NCBI GenBank assembly: GCA_917880885.1
Contig: OU862908.1
Span: 55,387,819-55,451,818 of the forward strand
Direction: 5' to 3'
Source of the DNA: Limnephilus marmoratus
Lineage: Eukaryota > Arthropoda > Insecta > Trichoptera > Limnephilidae
Length of the DNA: 64,000 nucleotides
Below, one piece after another: positions 1 through 10,310 of this stretch; within the stretch, counting starts at the first letter, position 1; the number at the start of each line of letters is the position of its first letter. The notes beneath the pieces are model-generated. The model did no database searches, had not been told where the DNA came from, and worked only from the letters and a program-made list of their open reading frames with translations. The position numbers and the translations under genes were made by a program.

Positions 1-572
1 TGCTGCTAAAACGGGGACTTTTTTGTTTTCAGCAAATAAAGACAACAATGGAGCATGATCAGTATATATCGTAAAATGACGACCAATTAAATATTTGTGA
101 AATTTCTTAATTCCAAAAATAATAGCAAGGGCTTCCTTGTGCAATTGGCTATAATTTCTTTGAGCTGAATTTAATGTTGCAGACTCAAAAGCTATAGGAA
201 ATTCTTGATTCTTTACGACATGACTTAAGACACAACCGACACCGTATGCACTGGAATCGACTGTAAGACACAATGGTTTTGACGGATCAAATAAAACTAA
301 CATAGTTTTATCTGACAAAAGAGACTTACTATTTACAAATGCCTTTTCGCATTCATCAGACCAACACCATTTTACATTTTTTCTTAATAAATTATGAAGT
401 GGTTCTAGCACTGTAGGACACATAGGAATAAAATTCCTATAAAAATTCAACATTGACAAATATGACTTTAGTTGAGTAATATTTTCTGGACACCCAGTAG
501 ACTTAATTTTCTCAACTTTCGACAAAGACGGACTTTTGCCTTGACCTGACAAAGTAAACCCTAAAAATTCAC
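1..572 (-). pseudogene. RT thumb and RNase H continuation in a shifted frame
   Basis: After the stop at 561 the minus strand stays open in a different frame to the window edge. Recognisable pieces are LGFTLSG just after the break, a thumb-like LKSYLSMLNFYRNFIP, then RNase H with LTVDSSAYGVG (first catalytic Asp region), QRNYSQLHKEALA (catalytic Glu) and IYTDHAPL (Asp). This is the normal order for Ty3/gypsy pol. It is separated from the upstream frame by an 11-bp tandem duplication. The element cannot make a full Pol from this copy without a frame change. Confidence 0.85.
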
Positions 573-2558
573 AAAAAATTCACTTTTTGACACATTAATT
601 TTTATATTAAACTCATTTAATTTTGACAAAACTTTATCCAATGTATCAGAACACTCCTTCTCGTCTTTACCACCTATACAAATATCATCAATATATGCAG
701 CACAGTTTTTTATGCCACACAAAACTGTATCAATTACCATTTGAAAAACGGCAGGAGCCGATGACAATCCATAAGTTAAACGATTATAGACATATAAACC
801 ATTACATGTATTAATTGTAAGTAATTCTTTACTAGAATCTGACACAGACAACTGTAAATATGCGTTTGTTAAATCTAATTTACAGAATACTTGACAACCT
901 GAAAATTTATTAAAAATATCCTCTGGACGTGGAATAGGATATTGATCAATTCTCAATTGTGGATTGACTGTAGATTTCAAATCTGCACATAAACGTAATT
1001 TTCCATTTTGTTTAGGTACACAAACTATTGGAGAAGACCAACTACTATATTTAACTTTTGAAATAATGCCTTCGCTTTCAAGACGACTTAGCTCTTGACA
1101 TACTTCAGCACGAAGTGCATAAGGAACTTCATATGCTTTGTGAAAGACAGGAGTAGCATTATTTTTTAAACTTAAATTCACAGAAAATTCTTTAATTGGT
1201 AAATCGTTATTAGTAATCGAAAAAGAATTTAAATATTTTTGTGACAATTTTTTAACAATATTTGTTTTATTTTTCTCGCTGACAGACACTGAATTTACAG
1301 TATTATTATGCATATTTGACATTAAAGAACTTATGAAAGTATTTTCCCAAGATGGATTAAACACTTTTAACCAATTTCTACCCAAAATAGCATCAGACGA
1401 CAGATTTTTTATAACCAATACTGGTAAATCCATTACAACATTAGAATCCACAACATTTACTTTTGCCATAAAAAATCCAAAACAAAATAAATTTTGACTA
1501 TTTGCTGTGAACAAGTTACCGTAGAATTGACTTAACTGACAAGTTTTGAAAAATTTTAAATACATTTTGTTACTTATTAATGTCGAAGAACTTCCTGTGT
1601 CAATCATAAAAGACATATTGATACCATTTACAATTAAATTAATTTTCGCTGTATCAGACACTGACATATTTAATACATTTACATTATTGACACATTTTAC
1701 GTGATTGATGATTGATTTTGCATTTGGACAAAATTTCGACGTATGCCCGTAAATATTACACTTGTAACATTTCCACTTTTTTGAAGGACATAACTCCGGT
1801 TGATGAGTTATAAAACACCTCTCGCATCTTCTGGACCCTTGACGTGATGGAGATGACAGTTGACTTGATGACCTTGAACTCCTTTGACCCTTGAATCCAG
1901 TCCTTTCACCCTGATGAAATCGCCTACTAGGACTATTCTGACGTGAAGGGCGATCCTTTGAGACATGACATGTTTTTTTATGTGACATTTTTGACTTGAC
2001 TTCACAGATTTCCGATGTAACATTTTCTTTGTGTAAAATTTGCTCTGAGCTGTGACTTACTGTCTCAATATTTTTGACAATTAATTTTGCTTTCTCAAAA
2101 GTTAACGATTCATCTTCAGATAGCAATCTTCTAGTCATTGCATCATCTTTTAAACCACACACCAATTTATCTCTCAGAGCTTGGTCTAGAAAAGCACCAA
2201 AATTGCATGATATTGACAGACTTTTTATATCCGTAATATAATCATCGATTCCTTCGTTAGAATGTTGTTTCCGGTTATAAAATTTATATCTTTGCGCAAT
2301 TGTACACCTTTTTTCTTCATATTTACTCCTCAGTGTTGTTACAATATCGTTGAAGGTTAAATCTTCTAGATTTTTCGGATGCACCGTTTCTTTTAAAATT
2401 TTAAATTTCTCCGCACCGATCAATATACACAAATATCCAATTTTTTCTTTCTCTGCGATATTAATAATTTTTAGATACATTTGTATGCGTTCCAAAAACA
2501 TATTGAAACTTTCGCAATCTGGTTCGAAATGAGGCACTGGCAAGGTACTACTCGACAT
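561..2558 (-). CDS. Gag-protease-RT polyprotein fragment of a Ty3/gypsy element
   Basis: 665 codons, open from the ATG at 2558 to a stop at 561. Residues 1-160 are gag-like (capsid region with an LERIQMYL-type helix). A basic Ser/Arg-rich stretch follows (200-245), then a CCHC zinc knuckle at 264-277 (CYKCNIYGHTSKFC). The aspartic protease has D-T-G at 320-322 and the ILGRNWL segment at 391-397. The reverse transcriptase shows LDLTNAYLQL (561-570), the YGLSSAP segment and the catalytic YIDD at 622-625. The frame stops just after the RT palm, where family members continue into the RT thumb and RNase H. That continuation is present in another frame at 1-572, so the stop comes from a frameshift. 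It acts in retrotransposition, not in host biology. Confidence 0.92.
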   Translation of the reverse strand: MSSSTLPVPHFEPDCESFNMFLERIQMYLKIINIAEKEKIGYLCILIGAEKFKILKETVHPKNLEDLTFNDIVTTLRSKYEEKRCTIAQRYKFYNRKQHSNEGIDDYITDIKSLSISCNFGAFLDQALRDKLVCGLKDDAMTRRLLSEDESLTFEKAKLIVKNIETVSHSSEQILHKENVTSEICEVKSKMSHKKTCHVSKDRPSRQNSPSRRFHQGERTGFKGQRSSRSSSQLSSPSRQGSRRCERCFITHQPELCPSKKWKCYKCNIYGHTSKFCPNAKSIINHVKCVNNVNVLNMSVSDTAKINLIVNGINMSFMIDTGSSSTLISNKMYLKFFKTCQLSQFYGNLFTANSQNLFCFGFFMAKVNVVDSNVVMDLPVLVIKNLSSDAILGRNWLKVFNPSWENTFISSLMSNMHNNTVNSVSVSEKNKTNIVKKLSQKYLNSFSITNNDLPIKEFSVNLSLKNNATPVFHKAYEVPYALRAEVCQELSRLESEGIISKVKYSSWSSPIVCVPKQNGKLRLCADLKSTVNPQLRIDQYPIPRPEDIFNKFSGCQVFCKLDLTNAYLQLSVSDSSKELLTINTCNGLYVYNRLTYGLSSAPAVFQMVIDTVLCGIKNCAAYIDDICIGGKDEKECSDTLDKVLSKLNEFNIKINVSKSEFFVNF

Positions 2559-2635
2559 GTTGAAAAAAATGTTTTTTCCACGGCGAAATCACTGTTAATA
2601 CTCTTCACACACGTTTTAACTGATAAACTGATTTT

Positions 2636-2646
2636 CCTCGTCGCCA
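2636..2646 (-). other. Candidate tRNA primer-binding site
   Basis: TGGCGACGAGG on the minus strand begins 7 bases past the LTR end. A PBS normally begins with TGG, matching a tRNA 3' CCA end. The sequence could fit a Ser-type tRNA, as reported for Mag-like elements, but I cannot check the match. Confidence 0.5.
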
Positions 2647-2653
2647 ATTATAA

Positions 2654-2806
2654 TGTTTGAGGTTTCGTAATTAATTACAAGAACTGAATAATTTGTAAGA
2701 CGTTTATTGACACTGTTGACAAGTTCAAGGTTATACATCAAGTGACGCGACAGACCTGCCAACTATCCGCATCTGACAGCTGGTTATTATTATTACCAAC
2801 ATAACA
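2654..2806 (-). repeat. 5' LTR, 153 bp, of the gypsy element
   Basis: On the minus strand it starts TGTTATG and ends CTCAAACA, the usual TG...CA ends. An AATAAA lies inside at about 2700, suitable as a polyadenylation signal. The coding frame starts about 95 bp downstream. The partner LTR lies outside the window, so the boundaries are inferred from the TG/CA ends and the adjoining primer-site candidate. Confidence 0.7.
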
Positions 2807-2997
2807 GTGGGGATGGGAAGTATATGAGAAAGAGGAAGGTGGAATTGGTGTAGAATTGGTTTCAATCCAATTCTTAGAATGATTGTTTCCAATAAAAAGA
2901 GTAGTTGCCTATGATATGGAAAAATAAATTAGTTCAAGATAATATTGTCAATTCTAAAATTTTAAATATGAGATTGACTATTAAGATGGTTTGATAG

Positions 2998-3092
2998 TAG
3001 GGCGCAATGCCGGAATTAGTAAACGCACGTCCCGGATAGACGAGAGGTTCTGAGTTCGAGTCCCAGTGGCGCCATTATCTTTTTCTGTTTTT
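2998..3092 (+). repeat. tRNA-derived SINE head, second family (SINE-B)
   Basis: A tRNA-like block (GGCGC at the 5' end, B-box GAGTTCGAGTCCCAG, 3' GGCGCC) runs straight into ATCTTTTTCTG. The same T-rich junction follows the tRNA head of the SINE at 21069. The lack of a clean cloverleaf and the shared tail argue against a real tRNA gene. No full body is visible downstream. Confidence 0.6.
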
Positions 3093-3220
3093 CTGGGTAT
3101 TGTTCTCTTTCATATTTTTATTTAGATTATAATTATTATCTTCTTCTTCGATGATTTATTACATTGATGGGAATAACCTTCAAAAGTTATAAAAGGAGAG
3201 TTTTTCTTATAAAATTGAAC

Positions 3221-3431
3221 AACTAAAGCTATTTAAAACAACATTTCTGTTTTGAATGAAGGTCTTACACCAATGCAATACTGAGAGTATCTTACACTCT
3301 GGAACGTGCAATGGATACATTGTGAAATAACGCAAAATTAAACAAATAAAATTTTCTTGCGCTTGCCGGGTTTTGAACCCGCTACCTTCGGATTGCTAGT
3401 CGAGAGCTTAACCCTTCACCACGGAGGCCTT
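3221..3431 (-). repeat. SINE-A copy, truncated
   Basis: Minus-strand SINE with a tRNA-like head at its 5' end (about 3431-3355; B-box GGGTTCAAAACCC) and part of the body, including the conserved block CACTCTGGAACGTGC. The 3' part of the body and the poly(A) are missing. It is the most diverged of three adjacent SINE-A copies. Confidence 0.8.
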
Positions 3432-3514
3432 CATGATCGTTTATAGTCTGATTTATAAGCAAGACATAATACCCAGATTTTGGAAATGTGTGCCAACAGA
3501 AATGTATGTGGATA

Positions 3515-3936
3515 TTTTTTTTTTTTTTTTTACAGTGAATACCGCACAAGAATCTCAACTGCTCCCGTCTGGAGCCAGTGAGACTATGGCATCCCCAATT
3601 GGGGTATGTTGTGAGGCTGAAGGTAGTGGGGAGGGGAAGGAGGTGGGTAAGAGGAAGGTTGGGAAGTACCTGGCTATTCAGATCTTGTCACTAAACACAG
3701 CTAAAGCCATTTTCAAGCAACGTTTCAATTCTGAATGGTGGTCTTACACCAGGGCGATACTAATAGTATCTTCCACTCTGGAACATGCCGCAAATACACT
3801 ATATATTATTTTAAATGAATTAATTGTGAAATAACACAAATTAATCAGATAAAATTTATTTGCGCATGCCGGGTTCGAACCCGCGACCTCCGGATTGTGA
3901 GTCAAGAGTCTTACCCACTGGACTACGGAGGTCGTC
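3515..3936 (-). repeat. SINE-A copy, full length with poly(A)
   Basis: About 420 bp, minus orientation. The 5' end is a tRNA-derived head with A-box-like TAGTCCAGTGGG and B-box GGTTCGAACCC. The middle carries the family block GTATCTTCCACTCTGGAACATGCCGC in pieces. The 3' end is a 17-A tail (T-run at 3515-3531). It is nearly identical to the next copy (3978-4397) but has different flanks, so the two are separate recent insertions. The apparent small plus-strand open frames here are not genes. Confidence 0.9.
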
Positions 3937-3977
3937 TATATATTATATTACATTAATTATAGTTGAATATAATATTA

Positions 3978-4397
3978 TTTTTTTTTTTTTTACAGTGAAT
4001 ACCGCACAAGAATCTCAACTGCTCCCGTCTGGAGCCAGTGAGACTATGGCATCCCCAATTGGGGTATGTTGTGAGGCTGAAGGTAGTGGGGAGGGGAAGG
4101 AGGTGGGGAAGAGGAAGGTTGGGGAAGTACCTGGCTATTCAGATCTGGTCACTAAACACGGCTAAAGCCATTTTCAAGCAACGTTTCAAATCTGAATGGT
4201 GGTCTTACACCAGGGCGATACTAATAGTATCTTCCACTCTGGAACATGCCGCAAATATACTATATATTATTTTAAATGAATTAATTGTGAAATAACACAA
4301 ATTAATCAAATAAAATTTATTTGTGCATGCCGGGTTCGAACCCGCGACCTCCGGAATGTGAGTCAAGAGTCTTAGCCACTTGACTACGGAGGTCGTC
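3978..4397 (-). repeat. SINE-A copy, full length with poly(A)
   Basis: Same structure as 3515-3936: tRNA-like head at 4397-4320, body, then poly(A) seen as a T-run at 3978-3991. It differs from its neighbour at only a handful of positions. Flanks GTTGAATATAAT on the left and GTTGAATAAAAT just past the right end may be an imperfect target duplication. Confidence 0.9.
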
Positions 4398-5248
4398 AAA
4401 TAAAATGTGTTGAATAAAATCTTTAAAGATTTCCCATTACAAAAAAACTTGCAAATAACCTATTTTTTACATAACCACTGACTGCAATGGTGGTACACTT
4501 AGTTTAAAGATCTAGCCGCCAATTTCTTTGCTGTGCCAAATGCTCAACTGTTGCAAGCTTGAGTACTAGTTACAAATTCAAAGGCTTAACTCTCTGTCCG
4601 AGTTACCACCGCACATAAGAAACCTGCTTTTCCCGGAGTAAGTTCTAAAAAACTCACTGTGGGTAGAGTGCCAACGTTCCGAGACTGGGGTGACTTTTTC
4701 CTATAAATTCAGTTCGACGTTCTCTGTTCTGGAACATTGTTATTGGTCTTTGTTCTATCCTATTGGATAATTTACTGACCAGCTTTGGTTTTAGCAGAAT
4801 TTATTGACGGTTATCGGCTGTAGGTCCCACAATAATTTATCAATCGTCTTAAATTTGAAAATAACCCAAGCGTGAGAGTAATAGTTTTTTTCAATTAAGT
4901 ACGATTTTGTTATATTGTGGAATTAAATTAATCGATACCTAGCCCAAAATTCTATCTGACGCGTCTAGCAGATTTTTTTCGTACATTCGCAAGTACCACC
5001 ATTGCGCTGTTCGTGTGAGTTGTAACAAAAATGTCGCAAATTGATCTTGATCTTCATGCAACTTTACTTTTTTACTCACATGTAGCTTTTGATTAAACAT
5101 ACATTTCGTCACTTTATTTGGTCAGGGTTCTAACTTCACTTTACCTTGTTCTAAGATATGAGGTGTCAATTTTTGCAAAGACAATTTCTCATTATCTTTT
5201 TATTTATTTATGTAGGCATATATATTACAAAACATTACAAAATGATGC
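4398..5248. other. No gene seen; unique-looking DNA
   Basis: Mixed-composition sequence without a convincing reading frame, repeat or RNA gene. Probably intronic or intergenic. Confidence 0.6.
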
Positions 5249-5293
5249 TTTGTCTGTCCAACTGGGAAGGATACCCGTTTCAGGACAGCCAAA
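5249..5293 (-). repeat. 45-bp hairpin repeat, copy 1
   Basis: Arms TTTGTCTGTCC and GGACAGCCAAA enclose AACTGGG...CCCGTT, which also pairs, giving an almost continuous hairpin with a 7-base loop. Copies of exactly the same length occur at 37210 and 50955. An AT-rich (TTTA)n stretch lies on the left of each, so on the minus strand the hairpin precedes an A-rich tail. I infer the 3' end of a retroelement. Confidence 0.65.
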
Positions 5294-5369
5294 TTGTATT
5301 TTTAGTTCATAATATTCTTGACAAAGGAATAGTTTCGTTCAAGATATCACAGGAATTTGCTGCTGTCAA

Positions 5370-5590
5370 GACAACTTTTGAGAACATTAAAAATTGTATT
5401 CTGAACGAAGGTATGGTTTCTTAATGTTTTTGAAAAAATCACAAAGATGTGATTTTTTTTTTCAAGGTCATTTTGGAGAACATTAATAATTGCATTCAAA
5501 TTGAATGAGTGGTTTCTTTAGTGAGATCACATATAGGAGATTCTTTCCAGGACATTTTAGAGAACATTTACAATTGCAGAATTAGAATTT
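5370..5590. repeat. Degenerate tandem repeat, about 3 units
   Basis: GAGAACATT followed by an AATTG-type block recurs at 5380, 5476 and 5560, with a related ...GGTTTCTT end in the first two units. Spacing is 96 and 84 bp. No coding signal. Confidence 0.5.
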
Positions 5591-5599
5591 ACACATTTA

Positions 5600-6515
5600 T
5601 AAACCAACATTTTATCTATTTACCAATTTCTGATTTTTGGGTTGAATATTGTGTAAAGTATTTTAATTGAACGTATTTTAAAGGAAAATATTTACTTAGG
5701 ACGGATACTTTCAGAACATACCTAAACATGCTAATAGAACCATATGCAACCAGTTTGGGCATAATAATTCATTGCATAAGGTTATAATTACATTTCCTTA
5801 ATGCACTTCCAAGCTAGAGCCGCGTCGTATTAAAATATTTTCCAATAAAATATGATGAACTAAAATACTTTACACGAGATTGAACCTGGAAATCAAAAAT
5901 TTGTCAAATAGTTTACGAAAATTCGTCTTAGCGAACTTTGAAACCTCAAAACATGGCAAGGTGAATTTAGAACCCTATCCAACCAAAGTGACGAACTATA
6001 ACGCACCTCGTACCAACGAACAAACCAAATAGAGAGTGTAAGTCATGTTAGAACCTTGTAAAATAAACGGCTTGATGTTAGAACTTTCTCTTACTTATAT
6101 CTACGAAAATACAACACGGACGGTTCTAAAAATTGTTTTGGGTAAAGAAATGAGCAAAAGAAACGCTTTGGCATTCCAAGGTCATTTTTGAAAAAAATGT
6201 CAGTTAGGTCAGAATCCTTTCCAAATGAAGTAACGATTAGCTGATTTTTTGTTATTTTTATTGTAAAAAATTCATGTTTGATTCTTTCAAGATATCATGT
6301 TAAATTTACAGAAAATCCCGCTAACAGTTTGTCTGTGGTAATAATTTTCACTAAAGTATTTTACGATTTATTGAACATTCGAACATTTTAATTTTTTGTA
6401 TATTTAAATAATAATATATAGCAAGTATCTCTTTTGGTACCCTGAGTATGAAGATAAGAAATAAGAGGAAATACATTATAGATAAATGAAACAATGTTAC
6501 GTTGTTTGAACCACT
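5600..6515. other. No gene seen
   Basis: AT-rich sequence with scattered short open frames and no recognisable protein or repeat. Confidence 0.6.
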
Positions 6516-6580
6516 GGTATATTTGTTTAAAGCCGACCGGTTTCGGAACGACCGTTCCTTCTTCAGGACAAACATATACT
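6516..6580 (-). ncRNA. Hammerhead-like ribozyme motif, Penelope-associated family 1
   Basis: On the minus strand: CTGAAGA (6566-6560), one extra A, stem II GGAAC/GTTCC closed by GGTC, then GAA (6544-6542), a self-complementary stem III ACCGGT (6541-6536) and C at the cleavage position (6535). The flanks pair as stem I: GTC with GGC, then GTTT with AAAC after a 3-base bulge, then further A-T pairs. The invariant core bases of a hammerhead are present. The extra A before stem II departs from the textbook consensus. The upstream flank resembles that of the site at 56870. Confidence 0.6.
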
Positions 6581-8165
6581 GATTTGACATTTACAAAATA
6601 GTGGATTGGAGCAATGTATTATTACTAAGGATTGTGGTAGGTGTGATGTTTCACCTTTCTACCTCTTTTAAACTTGATATTAAATATTTTACTATTTTTG
6701 GAATTCTTTCATCCCTTCAAGTTTTCTTGAACTTTTCTTTTGGCTCTGATCGATATTTAAATTTTTAAGGCTTTGCATGTGTGTAGTAGGGACGGAAAAT
6801 TCCTCCCCTACGTCACACAAGCCTACATGAAAATTGGACCCTTATTTTCTTTGATAACTACAGAAGCTACTTAAAGCTCCCTTGTACTACATACCTTTAG
6901 ATATATATGTACTTAACTAATGAATACATTATTTACGACCTTGAACGTAAATATTTTCGTATTTATGTTGTAATTAAACTCCATCAAACGTTGTGTAATT
7001 TTTTTGATTTATGATATGGGACTTTAATTACTTTCTCTTTTTGTGGTAACCTTTTGATTCTAAACAGAGCGTTGAGTTTCAAACTGTATTGGTCTCTCTC
7101 TTGCAAATCTAACTTTAAATAATTTCTCGAAATGGGCTAACTTTCCTTTGTCGCTTATTATGATTCCCTACATCCTAACAAACTCGTAAATAAACTGTAC
7201 TTATTGAAATTTCACATGTTTAATTGAATAGATTATTGAATGTAACTCAAATGGTTAAATGTTAGTAAATTTGATTACGATTGTATCTTGTATCTGCTTG
7301 GCGCCCCTCCATTATGATCCAGTTGCTATAGGTACATATAAAGATGGATTTAGTAGGTTAATGTAATTAATAGATTGCATATTAGACGAACTCAGAATAC
7401 CCTTTTTCTGCCGAAAATTTGGCTCCTATCCTCCTGCAAGTAAACCAGGTGATCAGATTCTTACTAGAAATTCGCACAATCTTCTGGCGCGGATCGGCTG
7501 ATTGATACCTAAGTTATCGCGTCCCAACCGTCCTTCCTCTTGCCATCATGCACTGCCTTTAGGTCGTCATCCGAGCCTAGATACCCCCAAATTCCTACTC
7601 CTCCAAGGTCTACTATTTACTTAGGGCGAACCGGTTTCGTCCTATATGCAATCATATACTCACGGTGTTGTGTAGAGTTACGGGTCGTGAATCCTCCCTC
7701 CACGTACAAGAAATGATGTGAGAGTAACTCTGTCGAGTCTAAAACGCTAGCTGTAAGCGGGTCCACATCAATCAATGTACAGTACATAAAAAGATATATA
7801 TGTAAACTTACGTTTGGGTAGGATTATAACTCACAATATGAAACTAGCTAGTCTCATATTCCGAGCTCGGATTTCGTGAAAAGGGATTCTGCACAAAACC
7901 TTAGCCGATGACCGAATATATACATATTAAAAGTGGGTGATATTAATAGATACTAGAAGACTAAGAAATTATTTTCGGTTTGTTCTGGAGTGCCGAAAAT
8001 TCCAAGCTTTTTGATTTGTTTGGTTGACAATTTTATTTAAGAGATTGCCATCTCTATTATGTGTTTGGTTAATGGTCCTTGCTTTTTAAGGAGCGACCAC
8101 TGCCTCCTATTGTTGAACTGTTTTCTTAATTTTCCCCCAAGGTTCAACTTTTGGTAAAATTTTTA
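6581..8165. other. No gene seen
   Basis: About 6590-6690 is similar to the flank of the hammerhead-like site at 56870, so part of this stretch is probably a decayed Penelope-like element. The rest shows no recognisable coding sequence. A patch at 7480-7700 is richer in GC but has no long frame. Confidence 0.5.
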
Positions 8166-8470
8166 CTATCCCGTGATTTTTCAGTTGTCTCATGTAAATG
8201 ATTGATACTTTTTATTAGGCTACCCCGTGATTTTTCAACTGCTTCTTGTAAATGATTGATGTCTATGAGAGTAATTACTCCACAAAATTTTACTCGAATC
8301 TTCCTTGTAATTCTTCAATACTCTTCTATTTGACTATCCCGTGATTTGTCAACTGTTTCATGTAAATGATTGATACCTACGAGAGTAATCGTTCTATAAA
8401 TTTTTCCTCGAATATTCCATGTAATTCTTCAATACTCTTTTATTTGACTATCCCGTGATTTTCCAAATGT
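8166..8470. repeat. 114-bp tandem repeat
   Basis: Units start with CTATCCCGTGATTT at 8166, 8220, 8334 and 8448. Spacing is 54, 114 and 114 bp, so the first unit is internally shortened. Shared blocks include CATGTAAATGATTGAT and TTCTTCAATACTCTT. Non-coding satellite-like array. Confidence 0.85.
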
Positions 8471-9734
8471 TTGTTGTACCCATTATTTGTCTAGCTATAA
8501 TAAATCTGTTTTATTTCAACTGTTCAGTTCAAAATTTATCTCTTCATGTTCAAATTAAAGATTGTGTTTAAAACTTTTTCTATAATTGCGCAACTTCATG
8601 GCTTTGTCTCATTCTAAAAGTTAATACCTAAATACAAAAACCTGTCAACTACCTAATAAATATATAATGACCTATATAATAACCTAACCTACTATAATAC
8701 TAATACCTGTCAACTACCTAATAAAGACCCAGGTACATCTACCTTTAAAGCATTTGACACAGTGTCCTACTGACCGAGTTGTTTTATAAACAGTTTTAAT
8801 TATGTAAACATTCCCGCTGTCCTCGTGACCTAGATTCCAAACGTGAGATATTTGTTTACTTTTAGAACATTCCTGAACGTGAGCTTATATGGTTCTAATT
8901 TTTTTTCTTTTGAATTTAATAGTGGTAATTTAATAATAATGTATATGTATATATATCTATTTTATATATAATATTTTAATATAGATACATATCACATATT
9001 AAGCAAGTAATATCTTGTTATAAAATTTATTCAAATACCAACTGTCTGATGCATGCCGCTTTCTCCTTGGACCCTGGAAATTTTTTTTTTTTTTTTTTTT
9101 TTAATAAAACTTACCCCTTTAAGGTTTTTATCCATCCGGGAGCTACACGGTAAAACCTTGTTATGTTTTCCTTACCTAATACCTATTCTTATGTTATCAA
9201 CTAAATTCAAATAAAATTTTTCCGACTTCAATTTTATTTTATTCCCGTTTAATCTATCTAAATTAAATGATGTTTATCGTTCTAACGGCAGTTTATTTCA
9301 AAACCCGTTGATTAAATAACTTTTTAATGATAGTTACTTCACGATTAATTTCGAATTGGTAAATCGTTACTTTTATTTAACAATAAAATATCATTATGTA
9401 TTATCATTCATTTTATTTTAATTTAGTTTTTTTTTTCAAATTTTTGAATCTAATAATAGATTAACACTTTGTGGTAGGAATGTGCCGCCCAATTCTAAAT
9501 TATTTAGCCGAATTATTCTGATGTAAATTTTATCCATTTAATTAAATCGGAAATTATTATTAAACACTGTTTTTATTTTTATTCTGCTACATCAACAACA
9601 CTTTGACTATAGCACTTTATTCTCCCTAAATTTTATAATTCTTACGAGTAGATTTATTTCGACTACACTATTTTTTTTTAATTAATAAAAGACTGATACT
9701 TAATTTAGACACTCAATTTAATTAAAGATTTTCG
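8471..9734. other. AT-rich, no gene seen; long T-run
   Basis: Very AT-rich with a run of more than 20 T at about 9079-9102 and no supported gene. Confidence 0.6.
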
Positions 9735-10310
9735 TTGAATTTTTCCGTTTAAACTGAACGTACATTATTTTTTTATAACTTTTTTTTTTTTTTTTATTTG
9801 CACTATTTTTAAATTAATTGATTTAAATATTTGATATTTAATAGAACTCTTTCCGTTTAAACTGAACGCACATAAATTTTTTATAACTTCTTTTTAATTT
9901 GCACTATTTTTAAATCATTAATAAAAATATTTGATATTTAGTAGAACTCTCTCCGTTTAAACTGAACGCACATAAATTTTTTATAACTTCTTTTTAATTT
10001 GCACTATTTTTAAATCATTAATATATATATTTGATATTTAGTAGAACTCTCTCCGTTTAAACTGAACGCACATAATTTTTTATAACTTCTTTTTAATTTG
10101 CACTATTTTTAAATAATTAATATAAATATTTGATATTTAGTAGAACTCTTTCCGTTTAAACTGAACGCACATAATTTTTTTATATTTTCTTTTTAATTTG
10201 CACTATTTTTAAATAATTAATATAAATATTTAATATTTGCTAGAACTCTTGCCGTTTAGACTGAGCACACGTAATTAATTATCACTTCTTTACTTTTTAT
10301 TATTATTACA
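9735..10310. repeat. 100-bp tandem array, about 5.5 units
   Basis: CCGTTTAAACTGAACG recurs at 9745, 9853, 9953, 10053, 10152 and, mutated, at 10252. Spacing is 108, 100, 100, 99 and 100 bp. Each unit also carries TTTGCACTATTTTTAAAT and TTTGATATTTAGTAGAACTC. The inner units are most alike and the outer ones decayed. Confidence 0.9.

Larger units (their letters stand above)
1..2806 (-). mobile_element. Ty3/gypsy LTR retrotransposon, Mag-like, 5' portion
   Basis: Read on the minus strand the order is LTR (2806-2654), a primer-binding-site candidate, a leader, then gag, protease, reverse transcriptase and RNase H, running off the window at base 1. The 3' half of pol and the second LTR are not in the window. 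The RT (ADLKSTVNP, QYPIPRPED, YIDD) resembles the Mag / K02A2.6 branch of Ty3/gypsy elements, as does the single fused gag-pol frame. One frameshift near 562-583 breaks it. The long open frame suggests a fairly young copy that is now defective. The clade is inferred from RT motifs remembered from the family. Confidence 0.9.

Noticed and set aside
4320..4397. tRNA-like sequence with good B-box
   Set aside because: It is the head of a SINE copy followed by the family body; several sister copies show the same fusion. Not a standalone tRNA gene.
3860..4399. Overlapping frames on both strands with apparent PRPPDCESR-type peptides
   Set aside because: These are translations of the SINE-A tRNA head and body, repeated in every copy.
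7625..7665. GGACGAAACCGGTT on the minus strand as another hammerhead
   Set aside because: A stem of TATATG/CATATA lies upstream, but there is no CTGANGA-like box in the right place.
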